Assembly: GCA_021851465.1 (NCBI GenBank)
Contig: JAJZDL010000023.1
Span: 1-19,177, forward strand
Length of the DNA: 19,177 nucleotides
Direction: 5' to 3'
Origin: Acidobacteriota bacterium
GTDB taxonomy: Bacteria; Acidobacteriota; Terriglobia; Terriglobales; Acidobacteriaceae
Of the stretch, positions 13,901 to 19,177 are shown piece by piece. The notes under the pieces were generated by a model that did no database searches, was not told the origin of the DNA, and was given only the letters and a program-made list of their open reading frames with translations. Every line of letters begins with the position of its first letter. Position 1 is the first letter of the stretch. The position numbers and the translations under genes were made by a program.

Positions 13901-16795
13901 TCAGTATTCATAGTCGAGGGAGAACTGGATCCGCCGTGCGTCGGACTCCTGGATGGGCGACTGAAATTGCTGCGCGGAGGTCGCGGTCGATCCGAAGACT
14001 GGATTGATGAGGTCTACGTTCTGGCGGTTGAGCAGATTGAAGGACTCGGCGACGATATCGAGATGGCCGCGGCCGAGGGGGACCATTTTGAGGATGCGGA
14101 GATCGAAGTCGACGTTCGCCGGGGTTTGCAGGCTGTTGCGTCCGAGGCCGAGCGGGCGCGCAGCGAAGGGGTAGATGTGCTCTCGGTTGCTGTCCAGGCC
14201 AGTGAGCGGGTTGTCGCGAAAGCCGCTGTTGACGGAAAGGATGGGTGCGAACTCGATGCCGGTGACGGCGCGCATAAGTGGGCCGGGTGTGGCCGCCTTG
14301 GCGACGTCGATGGGGTCGTCGAGGTCTGGGCCGAGCACCCAGAGGCCGCTGAGAACGAAGCTCTGGCGTTGGTCCTGGAGCGAGAGGGCGCGCTCGTTGC
14401 GGAGGGCGTAGGGATTCTGCGGCTGCTCTGTGTCGTAGGATGCGTCGTCGATGGTTTTGGAGATGGTGTAGCCGGCGAGGAGTTCGAGGTCTTCGGTGAA
14501 CTGCCGGTTCAGGGTGAAGGTCGCGCCGTTGTAGGACGAGTTGGCCTCGGTCTGGAACTGGTTGATGGCGTCGTAAGCGGGGTTGAGGCGCTGCTGCGAG
14601 AAGGTGATCTGGCCGAACTGCTGGGGCGTGGGCGACGCGATGCCGAGGCTGGCTGCGTTGGCGGAGGTGAGCGGAGTGGGCGGCGGAAGGTTGGCGTTGA
14701 GGGTGCGGCCCATCTTGACGCCACGAACGAAGCGGTACTCGGCGCTGGCCGTCCACTGGGCCGCAAGCGCTCGTTCGATGTTGAGGGATGCGGTCTCGGA
14801 GTAAGGGTTGGCAAGGTTCGGTTGCGATTGCCAGATGCTGGGTGCGATTCCGGCCTGCGGCGCGGTGAAGCGAGCTCCCGACTGGTAGAGCGCGGCGGCA
14901 GTGCTGCCTTCGGCGACCTGTTGCTGGGCGTGGGTGCCGTCAAACTCCTGAACGCGGTTGAGCGTGGAGAGCAGATAGCGGTCGAAGAAGATGCCGAAGC
15001 CGCCGCGAACGACCCAGCTCTTGTCCGGCGACCAGGCGACGCCGAGGCGAGGGCTGAAGTTGAACGCGGGCGAGGAGAATGGCGCGGGCAACCGATTGTA
15101 CTCGTAGCGCAGGCCATAGTCGAGCGCGAGCGAGTGGGTCGGCAGCCAGTGGTCTTGCAGGTAGGCATCGCTGCGAAGTTCTGCGAAGTCGGTGTTGGGG
15201 TCTCCGAAGCTCTGGGTGTAGAAGTCGGGCTGCGCGTTGGCGAGCGCGGCGAGATCGGAGAAGACATAGAGGCCGGCGAAGCCGTCGAGATCGGCAGCGC
15301 GCAGCGCGACGTGGCTGAAGGCAACACCCGCCTGGATGAGGTGTTTGCCGTGCTGAAGGATTGCGTCGTCTCCGAGGTCGGCGTGGGTCTCGTAGCGGGT
15401 GCTGTTGCCTGCGTAGGAGGTGCCGAACTGCGCGATGCCGGCGACCACAACGCCGGGATCTCCCGGAGACCCAGTGCGCAGCACGGCGCGCCGCTGCGCA
15501 ACTTCAAAGTTGAGCTGGTTGAGCAGGCGTGACGAGAAGGCGTGGTCCCAGGAGCCGTTGAGGCTGTTGTCGTCGTAGAAGGCGGAGCCGCGGGAGCTGA
15601 GATCGAAGAGGTCGTCGGTGTTGAAGGCGTCGTTGATCGAGCGGTTGTTGGTGAGGGCGTAGCGCAGCATAAGACTGTCTGGGCCGGAGGTGCGGTCGAT
15701 GCGACCGGAGAGTTCGGTCTCCTGATTGACCGTGGGGAAGAAGCCCTGTTGCAGCGTGAGGTTTTGCAATGGACCGGACTGGTGGAGGGAGTTGTCGATA
15801 GCGGCTGCGAGGGTCGGGCTGAAGTCGCCCGCCTCTTCGCCGCGCGCCATCTCCTGCTCGGCGGCGATGTAGTAGTAGAGCCTGGTGTGGCCGATCTCGC
15901 CACCGGTGGAGAGGCCCGCGCGGAGGCGGTTCTCGTCGGGGCGGCGGGGCGCGAGTTCGAGCGCGGGCGTGGCGTTCAAGGCGCCGTTCTGGACGAAGAG
16001 GAATGCGTCGCCGTGCTGCACATTTGCGCCGGAACGGGTCTCAACATCGACCGCGCCGCCCGCCGAGCCGCCAGATTGCGCGGCGTACCCATGATTGACC
16101 ACTTGAAAATCGCTGATTGCTTCAGGAGAGAGTTCGGTGCGGCTGAGTCCGGTGTACTCGTCGTTGTCGTCCACGCTGTCGATGTAGAGGGCGTTGCTGG
16201 AGGGGCGCAGGCCGCCGGCGCTGAAGCCCCCCTCGCTTTGCAACGCGGGAGATTGCGCGCCGAGCGATGGGTTGGCCGCGCCGAGCGATGGAGCGAGCAG
16301 GGTGAAGCTGAGGTAGTTGCGGCTAGGGATGGGAAGCTCTTCGATGCGGTCGCGGTCGATGTTGGTGACGGGCGAGGTCTGCGAGGGATCGAGCGCCTGG
16401 GTCTCGGCCTGGACTGTCACCTGCTGGGTGGCGTGCTGCGGGACGAGTTGGGCGTCCGCGCGGAGGTCGCGGCCGACCGCGACCGGGACCGATTCGTTCT
16501 GGTAGGGCGCGAAGCCGGGCGCGGCGATGTCGATCCGGTAGCTGCCGCTGGGCAGGCCGGAGAAGGCGAAAGTGCCGTCCGCGGCGGTGGCGGCCGTGCG
16601 CGAGACGGTCTTGTCCGGCGAGGAGAGTGTCACCTGCGCGCCCGCGATGACGGAGGATGTCGTGTCCGTGACGGTGCCGGAGACGCTGCCATGCGAGAGG
16701 GCTGTCTGTGCGCGGAGGGAGTAGCAGAGGAAGACAAGGATGAGAGCGAGAGATGCGAAGCCGGCAAGGCGATGCGAGATGGGACGACGGGACAT
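13901..16795 (-). CDS. Oar-like TonB-dependent receptor with carboxypeptidase-regulatory-like domain (minus strand)
   Basis: A 964-residue outer-membrane protein. Residues 1-29 are a signal peptide (FASLALILVFLCYSLRA-Q). Residues about 35-122 are a carboxypeptidase-regulatory-like domain (GSVSGTVTDTTSSVIAGAQVTLSS to ADAQLVPQ). The plug contains IDRDRIEELPIPSRNYLSFTLLAPSL, GLRPSSNALYIDSVDDNDEY and VVNHGYAAQSGGSAGGAVDVETRSG. The barrel carries the usual YTISKTIDDASYD and SFNLLNRQNVDLINP strands and ends IQFSLDYEY with a C-terminal Tyr. The mature protein has no cysteine, unlike the other two receptors here. The start at 16795 is preferred because GAGGAG lies just before it; the in-frame ATG at 16810 has no Shine-Dalgarno and would add MKRSP. 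The substrate is unknown. It lies downstream of a small membrane-protein gene on the same strand (gap about 97 bases) and may share its transcript. A hairpin terminator follows at 13747-13767. Confidence 0.92.
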   Translation of the reverse strand: MSRRPISHRLAGFASLALILVFLCYSLRAQTALSHGSVSGTVTDTTSSVIAGAQVTLSSPDKTVSRTAATAADGTFAFSGLPSGSYRIDIAAPGFAPYQNESVPVAVGRDLRADAQLVPQHATQQVTVQAETQALDPSQTSPVTNIDRDRIEELPIPSRNYLSFTLLAPSLGAANPSLGAQSPALQSEGGFSAGGLRPSSNALYIDSVDDNDEYTGLSRTELSPEAISDFQVVNHGYAAQSGGSAGGAVDVETRSGANVQHGDAFLFVQNGALNATPALELAPRRPDENRLRAGLSTGGEIGHTRLYYYIAAEQEMARGEEAGDFSPTLAAAIDNSLHQSGPLQNLTLQQGFFPTVNQETELSGRIDRTSGPDSLMLRYALTNNRSINDAFNTDDLFDLSSRGSAFYDDNSLNGSWDHAFSSRLLNQLNFEVAQRRAVLRTGSPGDPGVVVAGIAQFGTSYAGNSTRYETHADLGDDAILQHGKHLIQAGVAFSHVALRAADLDGFAGLYVFSDLAALANAQPDFYTQSFGDPNTDFAELRSDAYLQDHWLPTHSLALDYGLRYEYNRLPAPFSSPAFNFSPRLGVAWSPDKSWVVRGGFGIFFDRYLLSTLNRVQEFDGTHAQQQVAEGSTAAALYQSGARFTAPQAGIAPSIWQSQPNLANPYSETASLNIERALAAQWTASAEYRFVRGVKMGRTLNANLPPPTPLTSANAASLGIASPTPQQFGQITFSQQRLNPAYDAINQFQTEANSSYNGATFTLNRQFTEDLELLAGYTISKTIDDASYDTEQPQNPYALRNERALSLQDQRQSFVLSGLWVLGPDLDDPIDVAKAATPGPLMRAVTGIEFAPILSVNSGFRDNPLTGLDSNREHIYPFAARPLGLGRNSLQTPANVDFDLRILKMVPLGRGHLDIVAESFNLLNRQNVDLINPVFGSTATSAQQFQSPIQESDARRIQFSLDYEY

Positions 16796-16892
16796 GGGAC
16801 TCCTCTTCATGTGGATGCGAGCGTGGGGCTTGACGGCAGGCGCAGATATGCTCGCCCGTCGCTGTCGCTACAGCGCAGGTTCACAGAGAGGA

Positions 16893-17207
16893 TCAGATTC
16901 GCAAGGCGATGAGGGGTGGACTGCCGGTCGGGAGAGGTGGAGCTTCGTGGGCCAATCGCGGTGTGGAGCGCAGACCGGGGGAGCAATCCCGGGTCGGCGG
17001 CGTGGCGGCGAGTGGCGGGAGGCGGCGGAGCAGCTTTGCCAGCGTCAGAACGATGCCAACGCCGACGAACCAGGCGGTCAGGTGGATCTCCGTGTCGTTC
17101 GCGGGGCCGGGGTTCTTGTCCCATCGGTCGAAACACTCCGCGAGGGGCGTGAGCGTGGCCAGAACCAGAACCAGCATCCCTGCGAGTTGAAAGACGCGGC
17201 GCGACAT
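16893..17207 (-). CDS. Small two-helix membrane protein, unknown function
   Basis: A 104-residue protein whose first two thirds look genuine. Helix 1 is about residues 6-22 (FQLAGMLVLVLATLTPLAE). A polar loop CFDRWDKNPGPANDTEIHL follows, then helix 2 at about 43-58 (TAWFVGVGIVLTLAKLL) and a basic RR. This build resembles small hypothetical proteins I associate with Acidobacteriota, but I cannot name a family or function. The last 40 residues are Pro-rich and unremarkable. The start at 17207 has no Shine-Dalgarno; instead TATACT lies 7 bases upstream, the same geometry as the ArsR gene, so it may be leaderless. The gene may be co-transcribed with the receptor gene downstream. Confidence 0.65.
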   Translation of the reverse strand: MSRRVFQLAGMLVLVLATLTPLAECFDRWDKNPGPANDTEIHLTAWFVGVGIVLTLAKLLRRLPPLAATPPTRDCSPGLRSTPRLAHEAPPLPTGSPPLIALRI

Positions 17208-17214
17208 GAGTCAG

Positions 17215-17242
17215 AGTATAGATGAATGGAACGGCCTGTCGC
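17215..17242 (-). promoter_or_regulatory. Candidate promoter with leaderless geometry for the small membrane protein
   Basis: On the minus strand GCGACA (17242-17237, 4 of 6 to consensus) is followed by 16 bases and TATACT (17220-17215, 5 of 6). The ATG at 17207 begins 7 bases after the -10 box, so the transcript would start at the start codon. Confidence 0.5.
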
Positions 17243-17342
17243 AGCAGACAAGCGGGCCGCAACGTGCCTGCGGACGGAGTGTTGCTGCATCCGCGACCGT
17301 TTTCTCTCGGTGCCTTCGATCATTGGGCCCCCACGAGGCCAT

Positions 17343-17365
17343 CCCGCGCGCCAGCCGCGCGCGGG
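17343..17365 (-). terminator. GC-rich hairpin after the cytochrome gene
   Basis: CCCGCGCGC (17343-17351) pairs perfectly with GCGCGCGGG (17357-17365) around a 5-base loop, 14 bases beyond the cytochrome stop. There is no T-tract on the minus strand, so termination here would be of the hairpin-only kind or the structure protects the 3' end. Confidence 0.5.
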
Positions 17366-17379
17366 GTCTCTGCGTCAAG

Positions 17380-17811
17380 CTATGGCGCAGGTGCGGGATC
17401 GTCCGGCATGACAGCGCCAGCCTTCACCCACTGCTCGATGGTGGCGATGTCGGCGTCGCTCATCTTGGGGGCCTTGGCCGGCATCGGTCGTGGATCGTCC
17501 GGCGGCCCTTCGTGGCGGATCAGCTTCACCAGCAGGCTGTTGGCCGGGTCGCCGGGAACAATCACGGCGCCGTGGCGTCCACCCTTCATCGTCGAGTCCT
17601 TTGTCTGAAGGCTGAGTCCTCCCTTGTGGTTCATGTCCATGTGGCACTTGCCGCAGTTCGTCACAAACAGCGGCCTCACCTTCTCCGTATAGAATGCAGG
17701 CGTGTTTGCCGCATCCTGCGCCGCCACGGGCCGCAACGTCGGCCCGGCCAAGACCCAGCCAGCCAAGACGGCTGCCACCAATATGCCAACCCCTGCAAAA
17801 ACTCTGCGCAT
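17380..17811 (-). CDS. Exported single-haem c-type cytochrome (PSCyt1-like)
   Basis: A 143-residue cytochrome c that would act in electron transfer outside the cytoplasmic membrane. Residues 1-32 are a signal peptide or uncleaved anchor (VFAGVGILVAAVLAGWVLAG, VAA-Q). The haem site is CGKCH (Cys53, Cys56, His57) in FYTEKVRPLFVTNCGKCH. The downstream GGLSLQTKDSTMKGG, VVPGDPANSLLVKLI-like segment and PMP (Met110, likely sixth ligand) match the Planctomycete cytochrome C / PSCyt1 pattern, as does the closing DADIATIEQWVKAGA. The start is firm: AGGAGG (17822-17817) lies 5 bases upstream. No partner oxidoreductase or DUF1549/DUF1553 genes lie nearby, so its donor and acceptor are unknown. The upstream region runs into an insertion sequence 175 bases away. 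A weak -10 (TAAAAT, near 17840) is present without a clear -35. Confidence 0.88.
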   Translation of the reverse strand: MRRVFAGVGILVAAVLAGWVLAGPTLRPVAAQDAANTPAFYTEKVRPLFVTNCGKCHMDMNHKGGLSLQTKDSTMKGGRHGAVIVPGDPANSLLVKLIRHEGPPDDPRPMPAKAPKMSDADIATIEQWVKAGAVMPDDPAPAP

Positions 17812-17985
17812 CCAAGCCTCCTAAAAATCCAGTTGCATAATTTTAAAAACCTGGCCCGAAGCAAGAAAACATTCTTTAAGGGCAGCCCGCCCACGCCGAC
17901 TGTCCCAGAATAATGGAAAGCGACGCTTTGCATAAGAGCAGGAACGCGGTTGCAGTGCTTTCCAATGCAGGAATGAGGTTGAGCT

Positions 17986-18001
17986 CAGGGCCGACGCATA
18001 T
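17986..18001 (+). repeat. ISAs1-type left terminal inverted repeat
   Basis: CAGGGCCGACGCATAT, the exact reverse complement of 19140-19155. Confidence 0.9.
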
Positions 18002-18017
18002 AAATTGCTATATGCGT
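17994..18017 (+). promoter_or_regulatory. Hairpin at the IS left end covering the transposase start region
   Basis: ACGCATATA (17994-18002) pairs perfectly with TATATGCGT (18009-18017) around a 6-base loop. In RNA read in from outside the element it would fold just before the ATG at 18019 and include the GTG at 18016, so it could limit translation from impinging transcripts. The second arm is also a partial internal copy of the terminal repeat in right-end orientation. Confidence 0.5.
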
Positions 18018-18018
18018 G

Positions 18019-19140
18019 ATGGATGTAGATGGGCGACAAGGGGATATGAAAAATCCCCTGAAGTATTTTGCCGAGTTGCGCGATCCGCGGGTTGAGCGGA
18101 ACCGGGAACATCTACTGGAAGAGATCCTTCCGATTTCGATAGCTGCGGTGCTGAGCGGAGCCGAGAGTTGGAACGACATAGCGGAGTACGGCGAAGACAA
18201 GCTGGAGTGGTTGAAGACGTTTCTGACGCTTCCATCGGGCATTCCATCGCACGATACATTTAACCGGGTGTTTGCGGCACTGGACCCGGAAGAGATGGAA
18301 AAGGGTTTTGTGGCGTGGGTTTCGTCGATCGCCAAGCTGACGGCAGGCGAAGTTGTTGCCATCGACGGCAAGGCCTTGTGCGGGACGCGGGAGGGCGGTA
18401 AAAAGGCCCTTGTGCACATGGTTTCGGCCTGGGCCGAGGGCAACGGCCTGGTGCTTGCGCAGCGCAAGGTGGATGAAAAATCCAACGAGATCACGGCGAT
18501 TCCCAGGTTGCTCAACGCGCTGGAGCTGACCGGTACAGTGGTGACCATCGACGCCATGGGCTGCCAACGCGGGATCGCCCACCAGATCATCGAAAAGAAG
18601 GCCGACTATGTGCTGGCGGTCAAGGAGAATCGGGGATTGCTGGCCGAACAGGTGAGAGACTCGTTCCTGCTGTTGGATTCAGATGCGGTGGCCGAGCAAA
18701 TCGACTGCGGCCACGGGCGAGTCGAGCGACGCAAGTGTTCGGTGATTGCCGATCTTGGCCTGATCGAAAAGGCTGCCGAATGGGCCTCTTTACAGGCGCT
18801 GGTGCGTATCGAATCGGAACGCTACCACAAGGCCACCGGAAAGACCGAGCGCGAGATTCGCTATTGCATTACCAGCCTCAGCCCCGACGCGACACGGCTG
18901 AACTCAGTGATTCGCCAGCACTGGGGAATCGAAAACAAACTGCACTGGGTGCTCGACGTCGGCTTCAGCGAAGACCTGGATCGCAAACGCGCCGGCCACG
19001 CTGCGCAGAACTTCTCCATCCTCAACCGAATCGCCCTCAATCTGCTCAAACACGACAAATCCTCCACACGCGGAATCAAGGGAAAACGCCTCAAGGCCGC
19101 CTGGAACATCCCCTATCTGCTCAAATTAATCGGAATCTGA
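18019..19140 (+). CDS. ISAs1-family transposase (DDE type)
   Basis: A 373-residue transposase that cuts and rejoins the element ends. The N-terminal region is the characteristic FAELRDPRVERNREHLLEEILPISIAAVLSGAESWNDIAEYG, followed by PSHDTFNRVFAALDPEEME. The catalytic triad is intact: Asp116 in AIDGKALCG, Asp178 in TIDAMGCQ, and Glu305 in HWGIENKLHWVLDVGFSED. There is no frameshift or stop, so the protein looks active. The stop codon ends on the first base of the right terminal repeat. The start is uncertain: GTG at 18016, ATG at 18019 and ATG at 18046 (MKNPLKYF, after AAGGGG with very short spacing) are all possible. The body of the family domain begins after 18046, so function is unaffected by the choice. 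Confidence 0.92.
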   Translation: MDVDGRQGDMKNPLKYFAELRDPRVERNREHLLEEILPISIAAVLSGAESWNDIAEYGEDKLEWLKTFLTLPSGIPSHDTFNRVFAALDPEEMEKGFVAWVSSIAKLTAGEVVAIDGKALCGTREGGKKALVHMVSAWAEGNGLVLAQRKVDEKSNEITAIPRLLNALELTGTVVTIDAMGCQRGIAHQIIEKKADYVLAVKENRGLLAEQVRDSFLLLDSDAVAEQIDCGHGRVERRKCSVIADLGLIEKAAEWASLQALVRIESERYHKATGKTEREIRYCITSLSPDATRLNSVIRQHWGIENKLHWVLDVGFSEDLDRKRAGHAAQNFSILNRIALNLLKHDKSSTRGIKGKRLKAAWNIPYLLKLIGI

Positions 19141-19155
19141 TATGCGTCGGCCCTG
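19140..19155 (-). repeat. ISAs1-type right terminal inverted repeat
   Basis: ATATGCGTCGGCCCTG, the perfect inverse of the left end. It is followed at once by another GCGTCGGC (19155-19162), repeating part of the end at an 11-bp offset. Confidence 0.9.
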
Positions 19156-19177
19156 CGTCGGCAACATAAAACTTCTC

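Larger units (their letters stand above)
17986..19155 (+). mobile_element. Complete ISAs1-family insertion sequence, 1170 bp
   Basis: The element is bounded by perfect 16-bp terminal inverted repeats that begin with CAGGG, and contains one transposase gene filling most of its length. Size and ends fit the ISAs1 family (typically about 1.2-1.3 kb). Family members usually make 8-10 bp target duplications, but the flanks here (AGGTTGAGCT on the left, CGTCGGCAAC on the right) do not match, so the element may have recombined or lost one flank. Confidence 0.88.

Noticed and set aside
13562..16912. Two long plus-strand open frames (about 656 and 456 codons) across the third receptor region.
   Set aside because: Gly/Glu/Val/Arg-rich antisense translations of a clear minus-strand receptor gene; the first would also overlap the terminators and the phosphatase end.
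17206..17913. A 235-codon plus-strand frame over the cytochrome gene.
   Set aside because: The opposite strand has a CxxCH cytochrome with a strong ribosome binding site; this frame has no recognisable content.
1..19177. Defence islands, phage genes, tRNA or rRNA genes.
   Set aside because: Read through both strands and found none; the only mobile element is the ISAs1-type sequence at the right end.

Overview
The window looks like a piece of an Acidobacteriota chromosome, probably the Granulicella/Terriglobus/Edaphobacter side of the phylum. This is inferred from three things: high GC with heavy gcg/gag codon use; three large TonB-dependent outer-membrane proteins of the Oar-like type (an N-terminal carboxypeptidase-regulatory-like domain, then plug and barrel); and a single-haem cytochrome resembling PSCyt1. 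No marker gene is present to fix the taxon.

Layout. Positions 1-989 hold the 3' part of a glucokinase gene (plus strand), which converges on a two-gene minus-strand operon: an ArsR-type repressor (1985-1623) followed one base later by an AHSA1/SRPBCC protein (1621-1124). A long imperfect hairpin (1069-1107) separates the convergent units. The ArsR promoter is near-consensus (TTGACA-N17-TATATT), is overlapped by two palindromes, and has its -10 box only 7 bases before the ATG, which suggests autoregulation and a leaderless mRNA. Reading rightward, a secreted M1 metallopeptidase follows (2171-4885). Its N-terminal domain carries an in-frame insert that looks like a dispersed genomic repeat. Next come a 1305-residue Oar-like TonB-dependent transporter (5189-9106) with a strong terminator, an 875-residue TonB-dependent receptor starting at TTG (9558-12185), and a secreted histidine acid phosphatase/phytase-like enzyme (12298-13659).

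From 13660 to 13900 a convergent intergenic region contains a GCTTTT hexamer tract and two hairpins, one a good minus-strand terminator. The minus strand then carries a third Oar-like receptor (16795-13901), a small two-helix membrane protein (17207-16893) with another leaderless-looking start, and an exported c-type cytochrome (17811-17380). The right end is a complete ISAs1-family insertion sequence (17986-19155) with perfect 16-bp terminal inverted repeats but no visible target-site duplication.

How the genes may work together. The core (M1 peptidase, three TonB-dependent receptors, secreted phosphatase) reads as scavenging of polymeric or phosphorylated organic matter at the cell surface: enzymes outside the inner membrane release peptides or phosphate, and the receptors bring ligands across the outer membrane. 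The adjacent receptor and histidine phosphatase (9558-13659) are the best candidate for a functional pair, possibly for inositol phosphates or sugar phosphates. That is inference from adjacency. I see no CRISPR, rRNA, tRNA, phage or defence system.
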